A stretch of 6,718 nucleotides of DNA from Bacillota bacterium (GTDB lineage: Bacteria; Bacillota; UBA4882; UBA10575): assembly GCA_012512605.1 (NCBI GenBank), contig JAAZDX010000046.1, positions 1 to 6,718 on the forward strand. Direction: 5' to 3'. The first letter of the stretch is position 1; the number at the start of each line of letters is the position of its first letter. Position numbers and translations under genes: made by a program. Shown here in pieces: positions 1 to 6,316 of the stretch. A model generated the notes under the pieces. The model ran no database searches, was not told where the DNA came from, and saw only the letters and a list, made by a program, of their open reading frames with translations.

Positions 1-159
1 CCCCATACACCCGCCCAGTCCGAACAGGACCAACTCCATCGGCGTCGGACCCAAACCCCGCCCGCCTGCAGCCACCGATGCATCGGTGACAATCTGCCGC
101 CCTGATTCACCCTCTGCTTCAAACCCTAAATACCCATCCCATTTTAGACTGGCTTTCAT
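1..159 (-). CDS. OsmC/Ohr-family protein, N-terminal part (runs off the window)
   Basis: The 53 visible residues contain the OsmC-family signature GPTPMELVLFGLGGCMG at about residues 37-53, including the first of the two conserved cysteines (C51) that act in peroxide reduction in characterised members. The opening MKASLKW followed by a short beta-hairpin segment fits the YhfA-like branch of the family. Known members are small cytoplasmic thiol proteins of roughly 130-150 residues, so about two thirds of the protein, including the second cysteine, lies outside the window. Two ATG codons stand in tandem at 162 and 159. The AGGAGG at 167-172 is 4 nt from the first and 7 nt from the second, so 159 is preferred. 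The gene follows thpR on the same strand after 166 bp. No clear terminator separates them, so it may be the last gene of that operon or have its own promoter. The family call is firm; the substrate is unknown. Confidence 0.85.
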   Translation of the reverse strand, partial: MKASLKWDGYLGFEAEGESGRQIVTDASVAAGGRGLGPTPMELVLFGLGGCMG

Positions 160-328
160 CATAAAACCTCCTTTTCAATCTAGGATAATGGCGCTCATCG
201 CCCAATGCTCGTCACTCAGATGTATGATTATGTTTGCCCTGTATTCCCCAACCGGCACCGCACCTCGTTCTCCACACCGCCTGCCAACAATCCGGCAAAG
301 AAAACAGCCAGCTCACAACAGATAAATC
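160..328. other. Intergenic gap between thpR and the OsmC-family gene
   Basis: The only clear signal here is the AGGAGG ribosome binding site at 167-172. On the minus strand there is a small imperfect hairpin at about 189-205 (GGCG/CGCC core) without a U-run, so it is not a convincing terminator. Possible promoter elements such as TTGGGG near 250 with ATCATA downstream are too weak to call. A plus-strand open frame across 86-325 has no family resemblance and overlaps the OsmC coding sequence, so I do not regard it as a gene. Confidence 0.5.
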
Positions 329-877
329 CTATTTAGCCAGCTGATAGGTACCCAGCTCCCGGTAGACCGGGCCCCGTGGCCTTAACTCACTGGCAAATAG
401 GGTGAAAGCAGCCACCTCCATCTCACCCTTGACCCCCTGAACCAGCATTTCCCGGTCGATCACGGCCGGTGGTTTTTTAACCCGTCCGAGCGTAAGATGG
501 GGGGTGAAGGCGCGGTTGGGCTGCGGTACTCCTCTTTCGACGCATGCTGACGTTACCCTGGCCGCCAAAGTTTTTAATTCTTCGCGCCCCTTTTCCACCC
601 CCAACCAGAGCACCCGCGGTGCCTTCCAGGAAGGAAAGACCCCACCCGGTCCCAAGGAAAGATTGAAGCTTTCTTGTTCGGCCGCGACTTTTTGGAGCAG
701 AGGATCGATCTCCGTGACCAACCGTGCCGGTTGTTCACCCAGAAAAAAGAGGGTAAAATGGGCTTGACTGACGTCAACCCATTTAACCCCCTTTGAACAC
801 GACGCATTTTGGGCAATAAAAGCGCCAACCGCTTTCTGCAATTCGGAAGCTAACCGTACCGCCACAAACAACCTCAT
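329..877 (-). CDS. thpR: RNA 2',3'-cyclic phosphodiesterase (2H phosphoesterase family)
   Basis: The 182-residue protein is of normal length for ThpR/LigT, a cytoplasmic 2H phosphoesterase that opens 2',3'-cyclic phosphate ends of RNA to 2'-phosphates and was first seen as a 2'-5' RNA ligase in vitro. Both diagnostic H-x-T-x motifs are present: HFTL at residues 40-43 and HLTL at 127-130. The opening MRLFVAV and the segment GVKWVDVSQAHFTLFFLGE around residues 30-48 are typical. The start is placed at 877 because GGAGGG at 888-893 sits 10 nt upstream and MRLF is the usual N-terminus; an upstream in-frame ATG at 895 overlaps that ribosome binding site. The gene begins 27 bp after the metallophosphoesterase stop, so the two are probably co-transcribed. 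The physiological RNA substrate is unknown in most bacteria, and its presence here may only reflect operon history. Confidence 0.93.
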   Translation of the reverse strand: MRLFVAVRLASELQKAVGAFIAQNASCSKGVKWVDVSQAHFTLFFLGEQPARLVTEIDPLLQKVAAEQESFNLSLGPGGVFPSWKAPRVLWLGVEKGREELKTLAARVTSACVERGVPQPNRAFTPHLTLGRVKKPPAVIDREMLVQGVKGEMEVAAFTLFASELRPRGPVYRELGTYQLAK

Positions 878-904
878 TCCACTCAAACCCTCCATCCCAC
901 CTAC

Positions 905-2332
905 TTACCTTTCGTCTCCGGTCGTGTCGGGGGCACTAACCACCGTCCGTTCGAGAATAAACTTCCCATGTAAGCTGAAAACCTGGATCGAATCAACGGC
1001 GGCTAAGTGATATCTCCCGTCCTTTAGATTAAACCGAAGGAGAGCTACACTATAGGGGATTTTTTCGTTGCCGAAGCCGCGCAGACCAGCCGCTCCGGTC
1101 GTCCCGGCGTTAACCAGTACCGTACCGTCCTCCTCGGTAATAGCCATCTTGTGGTCATGCCCGTACAACACCACCGGAACCCTCGGCGGAAGCGGGGTAA
1201 CCAGTTTCCGGTTGTGCACAGCCAAAAGATCAATTTCCCGGTCGGCTGCTTCCAGATAAGCCCGGAGGTTCTCCGCTTCCGCTTTCAACTCGTCATCCTC
1301 CGGCAACAGTCGTTCTGTCCCGGAACTGGCCGGATCCGGCCACCCCATAATCGTCAGCCCGTGTGTTTCGTAGATTCGTTTGGTCATCACGATCACATTT
1401 TTATACTTGCGCAAGCGGGAGACAACTGCGGCCGAATCATGGTTCCCCGGAACAAACAGGTATTTGACCCCCAAATTGTTAATTTTCCGGTTTAACTCTG
1501 TTTCCAAAGCAGTACCGTAATCGGTTAAATCTCCGGTGTCAATCACCAGATCCACCCCGAACCCGGTAATAACTTTTTCAATAAATTCCACCGCCGCCGG
1601 GTTGTTATGAATATCGGAGACATGAAGCACTTTAACTTCCCCTTCGACGTTGGCCAACGGCGAAAGGGTATTGACCCGGGCAAAAACCGTATCCATATTG
1701 CCAGCCACTTCCGCTAGTTTTACGCTGAATTCGGGAAGACGATTCAACCCTTCTTCAATCAAACCCAGCGCCCACGGCGCAACCTCTAAAGCCCCTTCAT
1801 ATCGGGGGTTCTTGAATGCTTCCTGGTTAAAGCCGACCAAAACCCCGCCCATAATGAACAATACCAACAGGACCCCAACACCCATCGTCCGCCACCAAGC
1901 CTTGAAGCGGCGTTGGCCGAAAAGAACTCCGGCAAATATACCGGCTGCTCCACCCACCAGACACAAACGGACGAGAAATAAATAAAGACTATCACGCAAT
2001 TCCACCAAGAGACGATCGAGATAAGCCCCGGAATCACTGATCCCAAGGAGCTCGTGCTGGAGCAGGGGCAGATCAATCCGTTCCAGGGTAGCGGAGAGGA
2101 CCACCGGCCACCGGTGGGTATAGGCTTTAATCTCACCAAGGGGTGGGATCACCAGCCGGCTTTCGCCCGGCCAGCCCCAGGAAAAGGCAAGCCTAATCGC
2201 AAAAGGACCAAACTCCGCCTTCATCCCGCCAAAGGCAGCTAGACCGATCCCAACAATGACCAGCGCCAGCAGCAAGAGGCCGATTTTCTTCCCCTCTGGC
2301 CCAAATTTAATCTGCTTCAACTTCTGCATCAT
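905..2332 (-). CDS. Membrane-anchored calcineurin-like metallophosphoesterase
   Basis: The C-terminal half (about residues 234-440) carries the full metallophosphoesterase motif set: D240-x-H242 in VLHVSDIH, GD at 267-268, GNHD at 296-299, H373, and GHDH at 391-394. These are the ligands for a two-metal centre. Three hydrophobic segments at about 17-37, 117-139 and 150-168 precede it. Lysines in the N-terminus and the RRFKAWWR loop at about 141-148 put those parts inside by the positive-inside rule. A segment of about 80 residues (38-116) and the catalytic domain would then be outside the membrane. The substrate cannot be told from sequence; phosphodiesters, phosphoproteins, nucleotides or lipid-linked phosphates are all possible. 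Two ATG codons overlap at 2332 and 2329; the GGAG at 2338-2341 lies 5 and 8 nt away, so 2329 is equally possible. The gene lies between the FtsH-like gene and thpR on the same strand. Fold call firm, substrate unknown. Confidence 0.88.
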   Translation of the reverse strand: MMQKLKQIKFGPEGKKIGLLLLALVIVGIGLAAFGGMKAEFGPFAIRLAFSWGWPGESRLVIPPLGEIKAYTHRWPVVLSATLERIDLPLLQHELLGISDSGAYLDRLLVELRDSLYLFLVRLCLVGGAAGIFAGVLFGQRRFKAWWRTMGVGVLLVLFIMGGVLVGFNQEAFKNPRYEGALEVAPWALGLIEEGLNRLPEFSVKLAEVAGNMDTVFARVNTLSPLANVEGEVKVLHVSDIHNNPAAVEFIEKVITGFGVDLVIDTGDLTDYGTALETELNRKINNLGVKYLFVPGNHDSAAVVSRLRKYKNVIVMTKRIYETHGLTIMGWPDPASSGTERLLPEDDELKAEAENLRAYLEAADREIDLLAVHNRKLVTPLPPRVPVVLYGHDHKMAITEEDGTVLVNAGTTGAAGLRGFGNEKIPYSVALLRFNLKDGRYHLAAVDSIQVFSLHGKFILERTVVSAPDTTGDER

Positions 2333-2359
2333 ACTAGCTCCAACTTTCTATCAGATCTT

Positions 2360-2386
2360 GCTACTCCTGCTGTTCCTGCTGCTCCT
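2360..2386 (-). repeat. Three tandem imperfect 9-bp repeats
   Basis: On the minus strand the gap between the FtsH-like stop codon and the phosphoesterase start reads AGGAGCAGC, AGGAACAGC, AGGAGTAGC. These are three adjacent 9-bp units, with one base of unit 2 and one of unit 3 differing from unit 1. In the FtsH-like reading frame they would encode Gly-Ala-Ala, Gly-Thr-Ala, Gly-Val-Ala. The repeats contain AGGAG cores but lie about 30 bp from the next start, too far to be its ribosome binding site. They look like a small slippage product; any function is unknown. Confidence 0.6.
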
Positions 2387-2400
2387 ACCGGCAAAACCGC

Positions 2401-3885
2401 TTATGCCGTCTCCTTCAACAAAGACCGGAACTCGTCCCCGGAGAGTTTCTCCGCGGTCAGCAGCCGTTCGGCCCCTTGTTTAAGGAGGGTAAGTTTTTCC
2501 GTCAAGATCTTCCTGACCCGTTCCTCCTGCGTCGTGACGATCTCTGAAAACGCCGCATTAATCTGCTCTTTTGGTGTATACTCCTGGTCAACAATCCCCA
2601 GCGGAGAAAGGCCGTTTTTAATAATCTCTTTCGCAAGCTTCACCGTTTGTTCCAGATCGTTACTGGCCCCGGTGCTCCGCGTGCCGTAAATCAATTCTTC
2701 GGCAATGACGCCACCGAGCAAGACGGCGATCTGGTCCTCCAGGTCTGCTTTGGTGTAGAGGAAACGTTGCTCTTTCCCGTTTGGCCGCATAAAACCTAAA
2801 GCCTTCCCGCGCGGTGCCACCGTAACTGCACCGACGGACTGCGGACGGACCGTCTCACTGACCATGGCATGACCGGTTTCGTGGATAGCAACCCGGCGTA
2901 ATTCTTCCCGGCGTGGCTTGCGTTCCAGTTTCTCCCCAAGAATCACTTTATCGATGGCCTCTTGTAACTCAGCGTTACCAATTTCCTTCTTACCCTGCCG
3001 AAAGGCTAAAATTGCCGCTTCGTTCACCAAGGATTCGAGATGAGCACCGGAGAAGCCAAAAGTATCTTCCGCAACGGTCTCCAGGTTGACCGCAGGCGCC
3101 AGTGGTTTGTTTTTCGTGTGAATCTGCAGAATCTTAAGCCGTCCTTCCTTCTCCGGCAGAGCCACCTGGACCCGGCGGGCAAACCGTCCCGGACGCAGTA
3201 ACGCGTCATCCAGTAAGTCGGCCCGGTTGGTCGCACCAATCACCAGTACTTTGGTCCCATCAGTCGATTTGATCCCGTCCATCTCCACTAACAATTGGTT
3301 CAGGGTCTGATCATATTCCAGATGAGAAGTGTGTTTTCCTCTTTTCCCGCCCAAAACATCCAGCTCATCAAGGAAGATAATGGCCTTTTGTTTCCCGGTT
3401 TTTTTCGCCAATTTTCGGGCCCGGGTGAAAAGCTGCCTAACCCGTTGGGCCCCGACTCCAGCGTACATCTGGATAAATTCCGATCCTGAAGCCGCCAAAA
3501 AGACCGAATCCGTATAAGAAGCGGCCGCTTTCGCCATCAACGTTTTACCAGTGCCCGGCGGTCCGCTCAAAAGGATTCCTTTCAAGGGTCTGATCCCTAA
3601 ATCCTTCACCTTTTCTTCATCCTTCAAAAAATTCAAGGCCTCCATCAGCTCGCGCTTGGCGATCTCCTGGCCGCCAATATCGGCAAAGGTCACCGGAGGG
3701 ATAACCGTATTATCCCCGGCCGCATCGATGGTTTCGTAATTCTTCTCCAAACCTCGGCCGTGCAGATAAAAACGGAGGATAAAGAAGAAGCCGCCCAAAA
3801 GCAGGAAAGGCATTGGGTCAAAACCACGGGCGTATAAGAATACCAACACCCCGGCCCCCACGCCGATCAACACTTCTTTCCGCAT
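2401..3885 (-). CDS. Short FtsH-like membrane AAA+ zinc metalloprotease
   Basis: The 494-residue protein has the FtsH architecture: two N-terminal membrane segments (about 5-19 and 25-40), an AAA+ ATPase and an M41 peptidase. Visible motifs are Walker A GPPGTGKT (108-115), a pore loop with M140-Y141-A142-G143, Walker B IIFLDELD (169-176), the second region of homology with arginine fingers R231 and R234 in RPGRF, the zinc site HETGH (335-339) and the likely third ligand D410 in GASNDLEQ. All catalytic residues appear intact, so it should unfold and degrade proteins at the cytoplasmic membrane face. It is about 110-150 residues shorter than typical FtsH, mainly because only some five residues separate the two membrane segments, where FtsH has an extracytoplasmic domain of about 70 residues. 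This suggests a paralogue rather than the housekeeping FtsH. Its ATG shares one base with the upstream stop (TGATG), and AGGAGG at 3895-3900 is 9 nt away, so translation is probably coupled. Confidence 0.92.
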   Translation of the reverse strand: MRKEVLIGVGAGVLVFLYARGFDPMPFLLLGGFFFILRFYLHGRGLEKNYETIDAAGDNTVIPPVTFADIGGQEIAKRELMEALNFLKDEEKVKDLGIRPLKGILLSGPPGTGKTLMAKAAASYTDSVFLAASGSEFIQMYAGVGAQRVRQLFTRARKLAKKTGKQKAIIFLDELDVLGGKRGKHTSHLEYDQTLNQLLVEMDGIKSTDGTKVLVIGATNRADLLDDALLRPGRFARRVQVALPEKEGRLKILQIHTKNKPLAPAVNLETVAEDTFGFSGAHLESLVNEAAILAFRQGKKEIGNAELQEAIDKVILGEKLERKPRREELRRVAIHETGHAMVSETVRPQSVGAVTVAPRGKALGFMRPNGKEQRFLYTKADLEDQIAVLLGGVIAEELIYGTRSTGASNDLEQTVKLAKEIIKNGLSPLGIVDQEYTPKEQINAAFSEIVTTQEERVRKILTEKLTLLKQGAERLLTAEKLSGDEFRSLLKETA

Positions 3886-4463
3886 CAGCCTCTACCTCCT
3901 TTCGTCCCTCCGGCGAGGGCCATGTATTGCGCGTGGTCCGTACGGGGTACCACCGAATAATAGCTGTCGTTTCCCTTTTTTAGTTGCACAAAAAGATAAT
4001 CAACACCGAGATAAACACGGAAGTCGGCCTCTCCGGCTTCCGTCTCTAAAGCTTGGAGGATTTCGTAAAGGGTGTTGTATTCACCGGTCGCTTGCGCTTC
4101 CGCCAAAGCAAAACTCAGTTGATAATACACCTCCGTCAATGCGGGAGACGGTTCATTGGCGATCGACACCTCTTGCACCGGCTGTTGCTTTCTGGTCATC
4201 ACCTCACGGAGGAACGGCTCAAGGATCACCTGTAGATTATCAACCTGTTCTGGATCGAGGGTCAATTCCAAACGTAAACCCTCTTTCTGCTCCTGCAACT
4301 GAAAGCCGGTGATCGCCGCGTTGGTTTTTACCCATTTTTGCAGTGGATTACGGCGAAAAAGCTTTTCGTACAAGAACCCGCCCCCAAACAGGAGCCCGGA
4401 GGTGAGCAAAAACACAAATGCAACAATAATGATCTGTCGCAGGCTCCAGTTTTTCCTGGACAT
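3885..4463 (-). CDS. Single-pass membrane-anchored protein, unknown family; candidate partner of the FtsH-like protease
   Basis: I do not recognise a family. The 192-residue product has a basic N-terminus (MSRKNWSLRQ), one membrane segment at about 11-32 rich in Ile, Val, Phe, Leu and Gly, then a mostly soluble region of about 160 residues. That region mixes predicted strands (ITGFQLQ, LRLELTLD, FRVYLGVDYLFVQL) with helices at about 72-92 and 107-142, and ends in a Gly/Arg-rich tail. No lipobox or signal peptidase site is evident, so it probably stays anchored. Orientation is uncertain because basic residues flank both sides (YEKLFRRN after the segment); I favour the soluble domain outside. 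It is the first gene after the promoter at 4536-4564, with AGGGG at 4470-4474 placed 6 nt from the ATG. The one-base overlap with the protease gene suggests co-translation and possibly a shared complex, for example as substrate adaptor, inhibitor or missing sensor domain (inference). Confidence 0.8.
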   Translation of the reverse strand: MSRKNWSLRQIIIVAFVFLLTSGLLFGGGFLYEKLFRRNPLQKWVKTNAAITGFQLQEQKEGLRLELTLDPEQVDNLQVILEPFLREVMTRKQQPVQEVSIANEPSPALTEVYYQLSFALAEAQATGEYNTLYEILQALETEAGEADFRVYLGVDYLFVQLKKGNDSYYSVVPRTDHAQYMALAGGTKGGRG

Positions 4464-4535
4464 CTTAATCCCCTTCCTACAATAAGTGTTAGGTCGGTCA
4501 TTTTAATCATCACAACAAACTAATTGACATAAAAA

Positions 4536-4564
4536 ATTATATCACAGAAATGGTTCTCTTTCGA
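4536..4564 (-). promoter_or_regulatory. Sigma-A-type extended -10 promoter for the protease/phosphoesterase operon
   Basis: On the minus strand a perfect TATAAT (4541-4536) is preceded by TGA, making an extended -10 (TGN). A 17-bp spacer leads to TCGAAA at 4564-4559, which matches TTGACA at four of six positions. Transcription would begin near 4529, giving a leader of about 65 nt before the ATG at 4463. It lies just downstream of the HD-GYP terminator, so it is well placed to drive the four-gene unit. Confidence 0.75.
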
Positions 4565-4568
4565 GCCG

Positions 4569-4601
4569 AAGAGCCCCGGTAAGTCTTGGATCGGGGCTTT
4601 T
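4569..4601 (+). terminator. GC-rich hairpin between the two operons; terminator-like on the plus strand
   Basis: The arms at 4569-4580 and 4590-4601 pair over 12 bp around AGCCCCG/CGGGGCT with a 9-nt loop. As plus-strand RNA two of the pairs are G-U wobbles; as minus-strand RNA those positions become A-C mismatches. The structure therefore fits plus-strand RNA better, and it ends in UUUU. No plus-strand gene runs into it, so its job is unclear. It may block antisense transcription or end a very short plus-strand RNA. It lies 4 bp upstream of the -35 of the minus-strand promoter. Confidence 0.4.
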
Positions 4602-4626
4602 CACAGATTAACTGCAAATTTTGCGT

Positions 4627-4660
4627 AAAAAAACCGTCTGCCATAATGTTGGCAAACGGT
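4627..4660 (-). terminator. Rho-independent terminator of the cheX/HD-GYP operon
   Basis: On the minus strand ACCGTTTGCC (4660-4651) pairs with GGCAGACGGT (4642-4633) over ten positions including one G-U wobble, around an 8-nt loop. It is followed by a run of seven T ending at 4627. The hairpin begins 13 bp after the HD-GYP stop codon. The wobble becomes a C-A mismatch on the other strand, which agrees with use in the minus direction. Confidence 0.9.
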
Positions 4661-4673
4661 GTTTTTCTCTCCC

Positions 4674-5804
4674 TTATCCCCAAGGCCGGTTGGAAAAGGC
4701 GGCGGCCACTTGTTCGGAGAGCTTTTTATGTTCTTCAGCCGGTAAGGTTTCCTCGATGTATAACAAATGATTCGTATCTTCACATAGATCAAGGCGGATC
4801 GGTTGGCCCAGAAGTTCGCCCTGTCGGTCATAATAAAGGGAAAGCACCGGCCGGAAAGGCTGGTTTTTGGAAACGCGGATCACTTTGCCGATTTCTCCCG
4901 TGTTTAGACGGACGAATGTACCAATGGGGTAGATCGCCATTGTTAAAAGGAAAACTTTTAGTATTTGTGGATCGAAACCTTCCTGGTTCGCCACGATCAA
5001 CTTAATTGCTTCCTGAGGCGTAAGCCGTTCGCGGTAAGGACGATCCGAGATACAAGCCTCATAGACATCGGCCAACGCCACGATGCGGGCTTTATAGTTA
5101 ATCTGGCTCCCTTTAAACCCCCGCGGATAACCGGATCCATCGTACCGCTCATGGTGCTGGGCGGCGACCGCCTGGACCTCCGACGACATTCCCTCTAAGA
5201 GCTCTGATCCATATTCAGGATGTTTCCTGACCTCCTGGTATTCACTGGGGGTCAGGGTCCCCACTTTTCGCCAGGTCTCCACTGAGATCTTCAGCATCCC
5301 GATGTCATGCAGAAGCGCGGCTACACCCAATTTGTTCAATTCCTCTTTCTCGTACCCCAGCTGTTCCCCGATTAGAATACTGATAATGCTGACGTTCACC
5401 GCATGCGAAAAGAGATAATTGTCATAACTTTTCATATGGGTCAGGTTTAGCAGTAAGTCAGCATCCATCTCCACCTGTTCTAACAGATCACCAACCAGAC
5501 CATCGATGGCTTCTTGCGTAAAGCTATCCTTGCGAAAGTTCGTAATGACTCTTTCAACCGCCGCCACCGATTTTTCGTGGCTCTCCGCCATAACCGGCAC
5601 TAGGATCTCTTCATTCTTCTCCTTATCGCTTCTTTCCGGCTCCTTGATATAAACTTCATCAATGTGAAAAGAACTGATCCGGCGAATCATCTCCATCGTT
5701 AATACTGTATTCATCGGCAGGAGTGTTACTCCCGTCCGGGGAATTAACACATCTTGGGCCAGGATCATACCGGGAATCAATTGCCCAACCCGAATCGTCT
5801 GCAC
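4674..5804 (-). CDS. HD-GYP domain protein, predicted cyclic-di-GMP phosphodiesterase
   Basis: HD-GYP proteins hydrolyse the second messenger cyclic-di-GMP, which controls motility and surface life. Numbered from the TTG at 5807, the domain spans about 125-295. It shows H135, the HD pair H167-D168 in LLHDIGM, H196 in KHPEYG, HHE at 218-220, D223, GYP at 226-228 and D247 in ALADVYEA. The lysine that usually follows HDIG is methionine (M171). Residues 1-60 form the small N-terminal module common in Firmicute HD-GYP proteins, and the C-terminal part (about 293-350, YPIGTFVRLNTGEIG) is a beta-rich tail often seen with them. There are no membrane segments or receiver domain, so it is cytoplasmic. 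No ATG fits the start. GTG at 5804 is 7 nt from AGGAGG (5812-5817), while TTG at 5807 is only 4 nt away, so GTG is preferred (376 residues). It begins 12 bp after cheX, with which it is surely co-transcribed. Confidence 0.92.
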   Translation of the reverse strand: MQTIRVGQLIPGMILAQDVLIPRTGVTLLPMNTVLTMEMIRRISSFHIDEVYIKEPERSDKEKNEEILVPVMAESHEKSVAAVERVITNFRKDSFTQEAIDGLVGDLLEQVEMDADLLLNLTHMKSYDNYLFSHAVNVSIISILIGEQLGYEKEELNKLGVAALLHDIGMLKISVETWRKVGTLTPSEYQEVRKHPEYGSELLEGMSSEVQAVAAQHHERYDGSGYPRGFKGSQINYKARIVALADVYEACISDRPYRERLTPQEAIKLIVANQEGFDPQILKVFLLTMAIYPIGTFVRLNTGEIGKVIRVSKNQPFRPVLSLYYDRQGELLGQPIRLDLCEDTNHLLYIEETLPAEEHKKLSEQVAAAFSNRPWG

Positions 5805-5810
5805 CAAAAT

Positions 5811-5818
5811 CCCTCCTT
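5811..5818 (-). promoter_or_regulatory. Ribosome binding site overlapping the cheX stop, sets the HD-GYP start
   Basis: The sequence AAGGAGGG on the minus strand shares its first two bases with the TAA stop of cheX. The AGGAGG core stands 7 nt before GTG (5804) and 4 nt before TTG (5807). The distance favours GTG, and the overlap with the stop suggests that ribosomes leaving cheX reinitiate on the HD-GYP gene. Confidence 0.75.
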
Positions 5819-6287
5819 ATTCTTTTTTTTCTTGTAATGCCGCATTAATTGTTATCGGGCCGTACTTCGTCTCGAGGGGGATCACTAAGAACTTCAAGAC
5901 TTGGGTAGACACGACCACATTCTTACCGATCAAGAGCGCCGGAGGAGTCAAGGTACAAAAGTAACCTCGTTCGCCAAGGGAAGTCACTGCACGACCAAGG
6001 ATCATATTGCCCATCTCACAGATGGCGCTTTTCGCCAATTCATTAAAGGAGTCGGTGGTTAAATTCATTAACATCTTTGAAGCAAACACCAGAGCAGTCG
6101 CTTCCGAAAGACAGAAGATGATCTGTCCCGTCAAGTCCCCGGTGACGCCGATCACCACATTCACTTCGTCACCACGAACCGGAGAATTGGCAAGCGACAA
6201 TTCGCCCTTGGTTGCTTCGATCCCAGCAATCCGCTTAATGATATCGTATGCTCCGCCAACAAAGGGATTGATAAATTCCGCCTTCAA
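5817..6287 (-). CDS. cheX: CheX-family chemotaxis protein, predicted CheY-P phosphatase
   Basis: The 156-residue product matches the CheX/CheC-type phosphatase family in length and pattern. It opens with MKAEFINPFVGG, typical of CheX, and has the single catalytic E-x-x-N motif at E91/N94 in the helix ICEMGNMILG. CheX homodimers remove phosphate from the response regulator CheY and so end a chemotactic signal in the cytoplasm. CheC usually has two such motifs; the single one favours CheX. The start is TTG at 6287: AAAGGGGG at 6295-6302 is 7 nt upstream, and no ATG gives the conserved N-terminus. No cheA, cheY or receptor gene is visible nearby, so it may be an orphan copy acting on a distant CheY or another receiver domain. 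It leads a two-gene unit with the HD-GYP gene, behind a sigma-28-like promoter that would suit a motility role. Confidence 0.88.
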   Translation of the reverse strand: MKAEFINPFVGGAYDIIKRIAGIEATKGELSLANSPVRGDEVNVVIGVTGDLTGQIIFCLSEATALVFASKMLMNLTTDSFNELAKSAICEMGNMILGRAVTSLGERGYFCTLTPPALLIGKNVVVSTQVLKFLVIPLETKYGPITINAALQEKKE

Positions 6288-6294
6288 CAGTAGA

Positions 6295-6302
6295 CCCCCT
6301 TT
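6295..6302 (-). promoter_or_regulatory. Ribosome binding site that supports the TTG start of cheX
   Basis: AAAGGGGG on the minus strand lies 7 nt before TTG at 6287. The spacing is right, and the conserved CheX N-terminus begins exactly there, so the rare TTG start is well supported. Confidence 0.7.
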
Positions 6303-6316
6303 AATACAGTTAGAGA

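Noticed and set aside
86..325. Plus-strand open frame of 79 codons
   Set aside because: It overlaps the clear OsmC start on the other strand, is low in complexity (Pro/Ser/Arg-rich), matches no family I know and has no ribosome binding site.
1151..1495. Plus-strand open frame of 114 codons inside the metallophosphoesterase
   Set aside because: It is antisense to the conserved catalytic motifs, and its composition follows from the opposite reading frame.
4328..4513. Minus-strand open frame of 61 codons overlapping the start of the membrane-anchored protein gene
   Set aside because: It is out of frame with the better-supported gene, has no ribosome binding site and its sequence is a frame-shifted shadow of the membrane segment.
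4524..4552. Perfect TTGACA on the plus strand as a full promoter
   Set aside because: No acceptable -10 lies at 16-18 bp (best AGAAAT, three of six matches), and no plus-strand gene follows; kept only as a side note to the hairpin finding.
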